Source: Roseiarcus sp963824475
GTDB taxonomy: Bacteria > Pseudomonadota > Alphaproteobacteria > Rhizobiales > Beijerinckiaceae
Direction: 5' to 3'
DNA length: 64,000 nt
Assembly (NCBI GenBank): GCA_963824475.1
Contig: CAWGPR010000012.1
Coordinates: 62,001 to 126,000 of the forward strand
The notes under the pieces are model-generated. The model searched no databases. It was not told the DNA's origin and saw nothing but the letters and a program-made list of their open reading frames with translations. Below are positions 35,903 to 44,360 of this stretch, one piece after another (the stretch's first letter is position 1; each line of letters opens with the position of its first letter). The translations under genes and the position numbers were made by a program.

Positions 35903-36375
35903 CTAGCAATCATAGTGGGTGATATGCGGACTTGAGCAATTTTCGCTGACAGGTCCCGCTTTCTGGGGCCCGAATAGCCGAGGCAGGCAAAGACGATGTG
36001 CCCAAGCTAAGCTTAACTCAAAAGGCGGCTGCTGCCGCGGAAGTTGCGCTAATGGGGGCAATGACGGGACGCAGGCGCGTTTTAGGAGGGTCACGGCGTC
36101 ATCGTGCGCCAGCGCCGCTGCGCGCGCCTCCGCGTCAGTCATCCGCGCCTCCTCGGCTTCGGCCAGCGACGCGGCCTTAGAAAACTTCGCCACACGGAAC
36201 CGGGCTCAAACGCCAGAAGAGACTCGACCGCCGGAAACCGACCGTCCCGCGCTCGACGAAGCACGCCGGCGCCAATGTTGTCCGCTATTTCTTCCGGTGA
36301 GATGTCCAGCCACCACGCCAACTCGCGCTCGTCCCACGTCTCCTTGGTCGAAATGATCAATGATTTCTGTATCAA
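35903..36375 (-). pseudogene. Hypothetical phage/plasmid-like gene, frameshifted, containing inverted-repeat copy 1
   Basis: From ATG 36375 the frame reads MIQKSLIISTKETWDERELA, WWLDISPEEIADNIGAG and PAVESLLAFEPGSVWR. Near 36185 the frame changes and continues as KAASLAEAEEARMTDAEARA and ALAHDDAVTLLKRACVPSLP, which lies in the 132-bp repeat. I do not recognise the family. The 3' part after the repeat (PRQQPPFELSLAW) is different from what follows the second copy, so one of the two genes has been rearranged. Confidence 0.4.
36047..36178. repeat. 132-bp perfect inverted repeat, left arm
   Basis: Identical in reverse complement to 36795-36926 over 132 bases; compared base by base from CGCTAATGGGGG to GCGGCCTT. 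The arms enclose about 616 bp. Arms code for the same peptide in opposite directions. Confidence 0.92.
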
Positions 36376-36400
36376 ATTCCGTTCTCCCTAATAAAAATTT

Positions 36401-36794
36401 TCAATGCAGCGGGACGTGCCTGGGTCGCGCGGAGCCCGATCGGAACGGGTCCTTCCAGGGGGAACCGCAGACCCAAAGAGGTTTTTGCTGCGGGACATTC
36501 GGGACAAAACGGAACAAATGTCCCGCAATGTCCGCCATGTCCCGCTCTGTCCGGACGGTTCGTTGTGGTTTATGCAACCAGACATATCGTTCGCCTTTCC
36601 GTTCGCGGGCGCAAAGCGTCTTGGCGTCGAGTGCCGATTTGAGCGCTCGGTTGAAAGCTTTCCTCTGTCGATCGGCCAGTTGGTCTTTCTTCTCTTTCGG
36701 CTTTGCCTCTTCGGCGATGCGGGCGTAGTAGCGCCGCCGAAATGCATCGTCTGGCGCGCCGCGCACCAAAGGTCCGGATGTGTCGAACGGGCGG
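36401..36794 (-). pseudogene. C-terminal remnant of a plasmid/phage RepA-like AAA ATPase
   Basis: The minus strand between the inverted repeat arms reads GAPDDAFRRRYYARIAEEAK, QLADRQRKAFNRALKSALDA and ERKGERYVWLHKP, which fits the C-terminus of RepA/AAA_25-type replicative helicase-primases found on integrated elements. The N-terminal P-loop part is missing: it is cut at the right repeat arm. The 3' end overlaps an array of GGGACA-type motifs (36491-36555). Pattern recognition only. Confidence 0.4.
36491..36555. repeat. Array of GGGACA/TGTCCC motifs, iteron-like
   Basis: About eight copies of GGGACA, GGACA or close variants, in both orientations, spaced 9-10 bp apart: GGGACATTC, GGGACAAAAC, GGAACAAA, TGTCCCGCAA, TGTCCGCCA, TGTCCCGCTC, TGTCCGG. 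The regular helical spacing suggests a protein-binding array such as replication iterons; its position beside a replicative ATPase remnant supports this. Not proven. Confidence 0.5.
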
Positions 36795-36926
36795 AAGGCC
36801 GCGTCGCTGGCCGAAGCCGAGGAGGCGCGGATGACTGACGCGGAGGCGCGCGCAGCGGCGCTGGCGCACGATGACGCCGTGACCCTCCTAAAACGCGCCT
36901 GCGTCCCGTCATTGCCCCCATTAGCG
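36795..36926. repeat. 132-bp perfect inverted repeat, right arm
   Basis: Reverse complement of 36047-36178 without mismatch. The plus strand of this arm encodes the same KAASLAEAEEARMTDAEARA peptide, out of context. Confidence 0.92.
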
Positions 36927-37011
36927 AGCGGCGCCGGCGGCAAGCCCCAGCAGGGTGCGTTGTCGCGATGGAAGCATGCTGTGGGCGCTCCTGCGCCACC
37001 ACGATGCGCAT

Positions 37012-38178
37012 TCACCTTGGACACGGCGGCAGTCCGGGACGTCCGCACTCTTGCGCCTGGGGCTTGCGCTCCGGCTGACCCGGTCTGCGCTCGGGCTGCG
37101 CGGGCGGACGCTCGACCGCCCTCGGCGCTCCGCTCGGCTCGGGCCTGACGGGCTTTTCGACGGCGGGACGCTTCTCCTCGATCTTCGGCGGGTTCGGCGC
37201 CGCTTCGGGCTTGACGAGTTTCTCCGCCGCCGGACGCTTCTCCTCGATCTTCGGCGCGTTTGGGGCCGCCTCGGGCTTGACCAGTTTCTCCGCCGCCGGC
37301 GGCTTCTCCTCAACCTTCGGCGCGTTGGGCAATCCCGGCGTGACCGGCTTTTCTGCGACGGGCGGTTTTTCCTTTGTTCCAGGTGAGACATTCCCGTTGG
37401 GCGACGGGGCTGCCTGAGCGGCCCTGCCAGCGGCCTTGGCGGGGATTGCGCCCTTGCCCTTAAATTCCCCGGGGCGCGCGGTCGCAGCGACCGCAGGCTT
37501 GCCCTGGTTCGTGGACAGGAACTGCTCGCTTCTCATGCCGGCGGCGCGGGCCTGACCGGCTTGCAGCGTCGTCGCCCGGACATGCGGCTCTCTTTCCGCC
37601 AACCGTTCTTCGTTCGTCGGCTTCGCGACCACACCGCCCGCGCCGCCGTTGAAGCTCGCACGGTTGATGGTTGTGTTGTTGACGATCGGCTGGCTGTAGA
37701 CGTTGGTAATGTGGGCGCCGCCGACATTGTTCACTGTGGTATTGTAAAAGAAGCGTCCGTTGTCCCACCGGCCGCCCTGATAGCCGGCGCCGCCGTAGCC
37801 GAATCCGTAATCGATCCCGCCGTAGAATCCCACATGCGGGCCCCAATAGCCGGGGTTGAAAGCATAGACACCGCCAACAAAAGCCCAGTAGCCAGGCGTC
37901 CAGAGCAATCCCGGTTGCGGCGGCTCGACCCAGACTCCGGGGACCCAGTAATAGTCGTAATTGTTCCAGGCCCAGTAACCCGGCGTCCAGTAGTAACCGG
38001 GCGCGGGAATGGGCGGCTGATTGTACTCCGGTAAGGACGGTGGCGGCTCGTCGGCCTGAATAAGGTAGGCGCCGCCGGGCGCGCAGGCGCAGGTCTGAGC
38101 TAAGGCTGGAGCGGCGAGCGCAACCGGCGCGCAAGCTCCGATGACTAACGCTGCAACCGCATCGCGGAGTTGACGCAT
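37012..38178 (-). CDS. Secreted YXWGXW-type protein with Pro/Lys-rich repeat tail
   Basis: About 388 residues. A signal peptide (MRQLRDAVAALVIGACAPVA) is followed by Tyr/Trp/Gly/Pro-rich sequence of the YXWGXW type: APGYYWTPGYWAWNNYDYYW, LLWTPGYWAFVGGVY, NPGYWGPHVGFYGG. The middle has TNVYSQPIVNNTTINRASF. The C-terminal third is low-complexity with a 22-residue repeat containing PKIEEKRPAAEKLVKPEAAP in three copies, then Arg/Pro/Gln-rich. ATG 38178 is chosen because the signal peptide begins there and AAGGAA lies upstream. Proteins of this kind are exported and cell-wall or surface associated; function unknown. Confidence 0.7.
   Translation of the reverse strand: MRQLRDAVAALVIGACAPVALAAPALAQTCACAPGGAYLIQADEPPPSLPEYNQPPIPAPGYYWTPGYWAWNNYDYYWVPGVWVEPPQPGLLWTPGYWAFVGGVYAFNPGYWGPHVGFYGGIDYGFGYGGAGYQGGRWDNGRFFYNTTVNNVGGAHITNVYSQPIVNNTTINRASFNGGAGGVVAKPTNEERLAEREPHVRATTLQAGQARAAGMRSEQFLSTNQGKPAVAATARPGEFKGKGAIPAKAAGRAAQAAPSPNGNVSPGTKEKPPVAEKPVTPGLPNAPKVEEKPPAAEKLVKPEAAPNAPKIEEKRPAAEKLVKPEAAPNPPKIEEKRPAVEKPVRPEPSGAPRAVERPPAQPERRPGQPERKPQAQECGRPGLPPCPR
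37150..37370 (-). repeat. 66-bp tandem repeats inside the YXWGXW gene
   Basis: Three successive 66-bp units encode the 22-residue repeat (PNAPKVEEKPPAAEKL, PNAPKIEEKRPAAEKL, PNPPKIEEKRPAVEKP), with decreasing similarity towards the 3' end. In-frame unit length allows copy number change without frameshift. Confidence 0.8.
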
Positions 38179-38735
38179 CTCAAATTCCTTTCCGAAGCCC
38201 CGCAACGGGCGACAAGCAACATTATGAGACTGCCTGACCAAAGACGGGGCCGATTTAAGAGTCCCAACATAAGAGATCTCGGACCAGGGCTAAAATGTTC
38301 CGCCTTAGCCCCGAAGATGCGGCGAAAACTGGGAGCTTAGGCAGCCTACCCCTATAGTGCTGACCGCGGATTGTCGCGTAGCCGCGCTCCGCAAGAGAAA
38401 GCAATCGGCAGGAGGAACCTCTGATGGCGTATGTTGGCTAAGCCCTCGTCGGCTCTGCGACTGCTTTGCCTCAGGCCACGCACGGCCGGAGTCGACGTAT
38501 TGCGGACGTAGCAGAAACCGGCCTTGGACGCCTCGATTGGGCGGAAAGCGGCCCTAAAGCGCGAGCCCTGGTAAGGACCGGAGTCCGGGCCAAAGCCGCC
38601 ATTCGATTGCCAGCGCCGAGAAAAACGCTTCAACGCCCGAATCGGGCTGCCTAGCGAGGTCTGCAGCCCATTGCGAAGGTCGGCTTCAGTCTAACCAGGA
38701 ACGGCGGAAATCGCCGAAGCACGCATTAGTCGAGA
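38179..38735. other. Gap with a single-module dispersed repeat
   Basis: No gene is supported. At 38500-38600 the minus strand matches the upstream module of the dispersed repeat family (CGCTTTCCGCCCAATCGAGG, then CGTCCAAGGCCGG). The rest shows nothing recognisable; the right end abuts IS copy 1. Confidence 0.5.
38500..38600 (-). repeat. Dispersed repeat, upstream module only (copy G)
   Basis: Reverse complement contains CCGCCCAATCGAGGCGTCCA as in copies C (21690) and F (29725), followed by TTCTGCTACGTCCGCAATAC. The GCGCAAATAGCGGCC core is absent. Confidence 0.5.
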
Positions 38736-40156
38736 GAGCCTCTTGCAAATAGATTGACGAATTCAGTCGGGTAAGGCTATAGTATTTAGAGCGGTTGTTA
38801 TCGTTGTCAAGTAGGATAGTGAAATATATTTAGATTGTTGTTCAGGTGTGGCGCTGTTATCGTAGAAACCGATTTGCTTCAGCCGTGGCTGTAGACATGA
38901 CAGACGACCCTCTCGACGCGATGAAGGCTCGCTGGAGCTACATCCAGGGCTTTTTGTTCCCTTGGATGCGCGAGGACAACGATCCGATCACCGAAGCGTT
39001 GGGCCGTCTCGTCACCACGCTCGACGTGATCGGCCTCGAAGCGTTCGTTCCTGAGCCGCCCAGGGGGCCGGGCCGGCCGCCCGAGGACCGCCGCGCCCTC
39101 GCCCGAGCTTTCGTGGCCAAGGCGGTCCTGGGCGTTCCCACCACCAGCGCCCTGATCGAGCGCCTCGACGTCGACAAGTCCCTGCGTCGCATCCTCGGCT
39201 GGGAGCGACGCTCGCAAGTGCCTTCCGAAGCCACGTTTTCCCGGGCGTTCGCCGAATTCGCGCGCGGCGCGCTGCCAGACAAGATCCACGCCGCGCTGAT
39301 CGAGCGTGCGCTCGGGGGACGCATCATCGGGGCGATCGCGCGCGACGCCACCGAGATCGAAGCGCGCGAGAAGCCGGTCCAGAACACGGCCAACGACGGC
39401 AAAGACGATCCCCCGGCGCCCGATAATCCCGCGCCGCCGCGCAAGCGCGGACGTCCACGCAAGGGCGAACAGCGTCCGAGGCCGGAGCCGACGCGTCTCA
39501 AGCGGCAGGTCACGCAGAACCTCAGCCAGATGCTCGCCGACCTGCCCACCGCCTGCGACGTCGGCTGCAAGAAAAACAGCAAGGGCTACAAAGAGACCTG
39601 GACCGGGTACAAACTCCACATCGACGTGGCCTGCGGCCAAATCCCAGTCTCCTGCGTGCTGACCTCGGCCTCCGTCCACGACAGCCAGGCCGCCATTCCC
39701 TTGATGACCATGACGAGCGCCCGCGTCGCCTATCTCTACGATCTCATGGACGCCGCCTACGACGCCGCCGCGATCCACGACCAGAGCCGGACGCTGGGCC
39801 ACGCTCCTATCGTCGACCGCAACTTTCGCGCCGACCACCAAGCCAAGGCCGAATGGGGCCGCGAAGTCGAGCGCCTGAAGCTCATCCACAGGCCCGACTT
39901 CGACGACCTGATCTACGATTTCCGCACCATGGCCGAACGCGTCAACGCCCGTCTGAAAGACGAGTTCGGCGCCAGATTTCTCCGCGTCCGCGGCGCACTC
40001 AAGGTCAAATGCCATCTCATGTTCGGCATCGTCGCCCTCGCCGTCGATCAGATCATCCGTGTCGTCGACTACAGGACCGCCCCTGCCTGACCCAGCTAGG
40101 TGCACCCGCCCGGCGCAGGAAAATTCACCTCGCTCAAGGGATTATGCAAGAAGCTC
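38736..40156 (+). mobile_element. 1421-bp insertion sequence, copy 1, with 4-bp target duplication
   Basis: Ends GAGCCTCTTGCAAA and (reverse) GAGCTTCTTGCATAA are imperfect inverted repeats. The same 1421 bp recur at 61568-62988 with only three differences noticed. GAGA flanks copy 1 on both sides and TATG flanks copy 2, so the element makes 4-bp target duplications. Contains one DDE transposase gene. Confidence 0.9.
38897..40090 (+). CDS. DDE transposase with DUF772-type N-terminus (IS5/IS1182-like), copy 1
   Basis: About 397 residues from ATG 38897 (frame open from 38846). N-terminal helical domain (RALARAFVAKAVLGVPTTSA, VPSEATFSRAFAEFARG) and a DDE core: D in IARDATEIEAREK, D in APIVDRNFRADHQAK, E in RTMAERVNARLKDEFG. 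A basic linker with RKRGRPRKG separates the first two. Frame intact; recent movement is implied by near identity to copy 2. Confidence 0.88.
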   Translation: MTDDPLDAMKARWSYIQGFLFPWMREDNDPITEALGRLVTTLDVIGLEAFVPEPPRGPGRPPEDRRALARAFVAKAVLGVPTTSALIERLDVDKSLRRILGWERRSQVPSEATFSRAFAEFARGALPDKIHAALIERALGGRIIGAIARDATEIEAREKPVQNTANDGKDDPPAPDNPAPPRKRGRPRKGEQRPRPEPTRLKRQVTQNLSQMLADLPTACDVGCKKNSKGYKETWTGYKLHIDVACGQIPVSCVLTSASVHDSQAAIPLMTMTSARVAYLYDLMDAAYDAAAIHDQSRTLGHAPIVDRNFRADHQAKAEWGREVERLKLIHRPDFDDLIYDFRTMAERVNARLKDEFGARFLRVRGALKVKCHLMFGIVALAVDQIIRVVDYRTAPA

Positions 40157-40291
40157 GAGAACGTGGAAGATAAGGAACGGCTGTTCCAGTGGCGCTACGC
40201 CACCAAACTAGTCGGGACGCTCATCCCTCCTACTGTTGTCCTCTCTTGCCCGGCAATGCAGCTACCTAGTGGGTTTGTACGCGCACACCAA

Positions 40292-41371
40292 TTATGCAGA
40301 ACCAAGAATCGGAAATTGCTTCTCCGCAAGTAGCGGCAACCGTTCAATCAAACCACCAATATCGCCAGAAGTCAGAAATAGTACAGCATCGTCCTTGCGT
40401 AACTCAGCGCCAATTTTGGCAAGGCCTTCCTCGCAGGAATGTACGGGCATGGCCTCCACGCCGGCAGCGTACACTCGCTCCATAATCTCGTTATGGCTTG
40501 CTTGCTCATGGGTACCAGCCCCTTGGTTCGCCGGCTCAAATATGAAAACGCGATCACAGCCGCTAAACACGTCATCGTACCATTCAAGCTTGTTGCGATT
40601 GCGCCACGAAAACGTGTGAGGCTCGAACACGACAAGCAGGCGTCGCTGCGCAAAATGCTTTTTCATCGCCGCAATTGCGCTCTTCGCCTTGTCATAGGAC
40701 GATCCAAAGCCTTCGAACATTTGCACGCTGGTATGATCTGATTTTCGGTCGAGGCGGCGCATTACGCCGCGAAAGCTTTCCATCGCCGCTGTGTATTGCT
40801 CGACGCTGGCAAGGCCGCGGGTCAGCACAAACACCCCAATCCCAACCATGTTTTCGATATTGTGCGCGTCAAGCTGGGTGGTCGTTACTCGGGCGATCTC
40901 ACGGCCTCGCTCAGTCAATGTGAATTGGGAGACTGCGCCATACTCGATATTTTCCGCGCGCCAATCGCCTCTTGTGAGCCCGAAGGTCACGACATCGCGT
41001 TTCGTTTCGGCGAGAAATCGCTCGCTGAGTTCGCCTGAGGTCGCCGCAACGATGTCCGCATCGAGGGTGATTAAGTCGCCATTCTTCACCAATGCGATTG
41101 TCCCGCCGACCGCAGCCTCGGGGGCCACATGTCCGACGAGCCAACCCCAAGAAGCACCGGAAAAGCGTGCGTCCGTAATCAAGGCAACCGATTCAAGCAG
41201 TCCCTGCCCAATGAGTGCCGAAGTTGGCGTGAGCATTTCCGGCATGCCGGGGCCACCCTTCGGACCTTCGTATCGGATAACGATGACTTCCCCAACCTTG
41301 ATCTTGTTGCCGAGGATCAGGACAAGACCTTTTTCGAGATCGGGGGAGTCCTCTCGGCGATTCAGAAGCAT
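40292..41371 (-). pseudogene. Chimeric frame: IlvD C-terminal piece joined to Mur-ligase C-terminal piece
   Basis: Residues 12 to about 105 are the C-terminal domain of dihydroxy-acid dehydratase: IKVGEVIVIRYEGPKGGPGM, PTSALIGQGLLESVALITDA, HVAPEAAVGGTIALVKNGD. From about residue 107 the frame passes into the C-terminal half of a Mur-ligase (Mpl-like) protein: VTFGLTRGDWRAENIEYGAV, DKAKSAIAAMKKHFAQRRLL, VFEPHTFSWRNRNKLEWYDD, LFLTSGDIGGLIERLP. The IlvD iron-sulfur half and the Mur ATP-binding half are both missing. No known natural fusion of this kind is known to me; it looks like recombined debris. The junction is at about 41030-41056. Confidence 0.75.
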
Positions 41372-41957
41372 AAATGGTTCGAGCCATTTAGTTCACTGGA
41401 CGGGTGGGTTAAGAAAAACACCGCCATCAAGCGCAGCCGGGCGCGGGCGTGGATCCAAATTTATGACGCCGTCGTCAAATCCGGCGTCACATGGACCAAG
41501 GTCAAACACCTCGGCTGGACCAAGCTGAACGCCATCGCGGGGGTCCTGGGCGGAGAGAACGCCGACCATTGGATCGAGACGGCGTCGAACCACAGCAGGG
41601 CTGAAATCAAGAAGTTGGTACGGGAGCATTTGGCCGGGTCGGTTGCGCAGAAGCCCGGAGAGTTGACGTCCGCGCCGGTCAAGACCTTCAAGTTCCACCT
41701 TCACGATGAGCGGCAAGTGGAAACGGTCGATGCTGCGATCGACGCGGCCAAAACAGTGAAGGACGTTCCGGACGAACTCGAGCGCGCTGGCATACATCTG
41801 TGTAATCTACATGAGGCTTCGATGGCGGAAGGATGGTTTGGATCGGGCGCCCGATGGATTAGCCAGCGTTTTCGCCGAGTTTCTCAATAGGCTCGATAAG
41901 AATGCTGCGGGCGAAGTTATGAGAGCGGTCCACGCGAACCTCACCCACGACCTCTAG
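41335..41957 (+). pseudogene. Phage/plasmid-like protein, 5' end lost and frameshifted
   Basis: Reads FEIGGVLSAIQKHKWFEPFS, AIKRSRARAWIQIYDAVVKS and VKHLGWTKLNAIAGVLGGEN, a protein type seen in phages and plasmids (helix-turn-helix-like, function unknown to me). Its beginning is missing: at about 41335 the sequence becomes the antisense of the IlvD fragment. Near 41820 the frame slips; the other frame goes on with KDGLDRAPDGLASVFAEFLN and RLDKNAAGEVMRAVHANLTH to TAG at 41957. Confidence 0.55.
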
Positions 41958-41998
41958 AGTCCTGGCCGACCAGCGGTTGATTGGCCGCGCGTCGAAAT

Positions 41999-42044
41999 CG
42001 TCCAGCCGGCTGGACGCGCCCGAGATCGTCCAGCCGGCTGGACG
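41999..42044. repeat. Two identical 18-bp palindromes in tandem
   Basis: CGTCCAGCCGGCTGGACG occurs at 41999-42016 and 42027-42044, each a perfect palindrome, 28 bp apart centre to centre. It lies between a phage-like gene end and the ParB-methyltransferase end, so it could be a pair of operators for a dimeric regulator, or hairpins. Confidence 0.85.
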
Positions 42045-42298
42045 CCGGCTCTCGCGTGGGGATCGTCCCGAGCGGTCGGGTCCAGCGCGTGCGGTGATCG
42101 GCGAAGCTGAGGAAATTGACTGTGGGGTCGATCTGGTCGGGGGGTTTCGATAAGGGAAACGCCACGGGAGGGGCGTCTCGCGACCGCCGGTTCCAACCCC
42201 AATCCGCCGTTCCGACTCCCGAGGGGGAGTGTGCCGCGGCTCAAGCGTCCGTACGCGACGAATATCAAAGCGGCCGGCCTGCGCTACTGGGCTGGTTA

Positions 42299-43747
42299 CT
42301 ACGTTGCGGGTTCCGTCGCTTCGCGCTCCCGCCGAACCGCGAGAGCCTCGAACGTCTCGCCAGTCTCGACGAGGGTCGCGGCCATGCCCGTTGCGCCCTC
42401 GAAGCGGCGGACGATCACATCGACATAGAGCGGATCGAGCTCCACGCCGCGGCAGACCCGGCCGGTCTTGTGGGCGGCCATCAGTGTGGACCCGGAACCG
42501 AGGAAGGGGTCGATGACGATGTCGCCGCGGTCGGACAGGTCCAGCAGCGCATCCTCGAGCATCGCCGTCGGCTTGACGGTGGGATGATCCTCGAGGCCGC
42601 GGCGAGCGTCAGAGCCAAGCGAGGAGGCGCCTGGATAGGTCCAGACGTTCGAGCGCCAGCGCCCGCGCTTGCCGAGCTCGATATTGTTGACGTGCGGGCC
42701 GGAGCCAATCTTGAACAAGGGCAAGAGCTCGTGCTGGGAGCGGTAGAGGCTGCCCATGCCGGCGTTGGTCTTCGCCCAGACGACGAGGTTGAGGGGCTTG
42801 AGGCCAAGCTTGGCGGCGGCGGTATTCACCGTCGGGCAGCCTCGCCAGTCGATGAAGCTGCCGAACACGCCGCCGTCGCAGAGATACGGCAGAACCGCCC
42901 CGATCCAGGCCTCGTTGAAAGCCAGGAACTCGGCGTCGGTCATCTCGCCCGACGCCATGGCGAATTCACGATGGTTGCCGCCGGTCACATGGCCAGCGAT
43001 CGGGACGTTGTACGGTTCGTCGGTCAGGACGAGGCGAGCCGGCGCGTCGTTTTCCATCAGCCGACGCGGCGTCTCAAGAACAGTTGCACTGCCGCAAATG
43101 ATGCGGTGCGGGCCCAACTGGAATACGTCGCCGAGACGCGCGACTGGGACCGCGTCCGCCTCGGGTGATAGCGGGCCTTGCTCCATGCCCTCGCCAGGGT
43201 CGCCGAGGACGATCTGGTCAATCTCGTCCGGCGAGAAGCCAACGATCTCGATCGGCGCCTCAGTCAGAATCAGCTCCTCGAACTCTATTTTGAGCTCATC
43301 GAGATTCCACCGTCCCTTTTCACCGAGGCGGTTGACCGCGAGCCGCAGCGCGCGTTGCTCGACTTCCGATAGATGGTCGATTCGTACGCAAGGGACGCGG
43401 CCGAGTTCCAGGAGCCGCCCCGCTTCGACGCGGATTGCTCCATCGAGAACAAGGTTGTCCTTGCCAACAAGGACGGGAACACAGAATCCAAGCGCACTGA
43501 TCGAGCCTGCCACCTCCCTCACATGAGCCGGGTCATTATCGCGGACTTTTCGCCTCGGCAGGCGCAGCTCTTCCAGCGGGATATCGACAACTTCGAGGGC
43601 AGGCGCCAAATCGTTGCGCCGCGGTCGCGCCGTTGCAGGCAGTGCGGCCAACCGCGCAAGGTGGTCACGGCGACGGCGGCTCTTCACCTTTAGCTCTTCC
43701 GTCAGCGGGCGCTGAGCGGTGATCGGGTGGCGCTCAATCCTTGACAT
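42299..43747 (-). CDS. ParB-like/DNA methyltransferase fusion protein
   Basis: A 482-residue protein. Residues about 50-120 are a ParB/Srx-type nuclease-like domain (VVDIPLEELRLPRRKVRDND, GKDNLVLDGAIRVEAGRLLE). Then comes an N4/N6 amino DNA methyltransferase of the beta class: catalytic motif IV TDEPYN at 242-247 (usual form DPPY, so one Pro is Glu), HPTVKPTAMLEDAL and the SAM-binding motif I DPFLGSGSTLMAAHKTGR towards the C-terminus. Such fusions are typical of prophages and integrative elements and probably modify element DNA. Frame intact, start ATG 43747. Confidence 0.83.
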   Translation of the reverse strand: MSRIERHPITAQRPLTEELKVKSRRRRDHLARLAALPATARPRRNDLAPALEVVDIPLEELRLPRRKVRDNDPAHVREVAGSISALGFCVPVLVGKDNLVLDGAIRVEAGRLLELGRVPCVRIDHLSEVEQRALRLAVNRLGEKGRWNLDELKIEFEELILTEAPIEIVGFSPDEIDQIVLGDPGEGMEQGPLSPEADAVPVARLGDVFQLGPHRIICGSATVLETPRRLMENDAPARLVLTDEPYNVPIAGHVTGGNHREFAMASGEMTDAEFLAFNEAWIGAVLPYLCDGGVFGSFIDWRGCPTVNTAAAKLGLKPLNLVVWAKTNAGMGSLYRSQHELLPLFKIGSGPHVNNIELGKRGRWRSNVWTYPGASSLGSDARRGLEDHPTVKPTAMLEDALLDLSDRGDIVIDPFLGSGSTLMAAHKTGRVCRGVELDPLYVDVIVRRFEGATGMAATLVETGETFEALAVRREREATEPAT

Positions 43748-43874
43748 CAGCTATTCCCTTCCCCGAGATCAAAAATCCCACTAAAATTCGAGGCGTTGCG
43801 GCATGACGGCGTGCAAGAACCCCTCCGCGCTTTCCGGCGACGGAGGGGCGGGCCAAGCTCGAGCATGGAGGCGC

Positions 43875-44360
43875 CTACGGTTCGTCGGCGCCGCGCTCAC
43901 TCTGTTCAACCCTCTTTACGACCTCGCCAAGCTCCTCGTAGAGTTTCTGCTGCTCCTCGGTCCAGTTGAACTCCTTCACCGGTCCAAATTGGTCGGCCTT
44001 CTTGCGCGCTTCGGCTGCAACCGCCGCCTCGCGCGCCTCGAGTTGCTGAATTGCCTTGAGCAGCACCACCTTATCCTGCGGACCCTTGGTGATCGCGTCT
44101 TTGACCAGGGAGGCGACAAAGAGTTTGTCGTTCGTGAACTTGACCGGCTTGCCGTGTTTCACCACGGGCACCGATCGGCCGAGCTCCTCCATCAACATCT
44201 GTGCGAAGTTGTAACGGCCTTTCGGCCGACCTCTCGGATTGCCTGACCGCCCGCGCTTGAATCGCGTGTGAAGTGGCGGCTTCTTGTTGCCAACTCTGTA
44301 CGTCGGGTCCGCGTCGCCTTCCTGACGGCGCGGATCGAACTCGTCATCGTCGATAGTCAT
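43875..44360 (-). CDS. DUF5681 domain protein
   Basis: Encodes 161 residues with the DUF5681 signature VGNKKPPLHTRFKRGRSGNP followed by RGRPKG and a C-terminal charged helix (FNWTEEQQKLYEELGEVVKR). Lies 127 bp upstream of the ParB-methyltransferase on the same strand; the pair is frequent in prophage-like islands. Function unknown, DNA-associated by context. Second copy type at 5067-5612. Confidence 0.8.
   Translation of the reverse strand: MTIDDDEFDPRRQEGDADPTYRVGNKKPPLHTRFKRGRSGNPRGRPKGRYNFAQMLMEELGRSVPVVKHGKPVKFTNDKLFVASLVKDAITKGPQDKVVLLKAIQQLEAREAAVAAEARKKADQFGPVKEFNWTEEQQKLYEELGEVVKRVEQSERGADEP

Noticed and set aside
36491..36555. CRISPR or tandem satellite
   Set aside because: Units are 6 bp in both orientations at 9-10 bp spacing, more like binding sites.
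38879..40105. 408-codon frame antisense to the IS transposase (and the same at 61711)
   Set aside because: Shadow frame; repeats only because the IS is repeated.
40292..41371. Novel IlvD-Mur fusion enzyme
   Set aside because: Both halves lack their cofactor or ATP-binding domains and the neighbours are also truncated, so recombination debris is more likely than a real fusion.
41999..42044. CRISPR-like array
   Set aside because: Only two repeat units with a 10-bp gap, no further units or cas genes.
42116..43168. Plus-strand frame over the methyltransferase gene
   Set aside because: Antisense of a protein with ParB and methyltransferase motifs.
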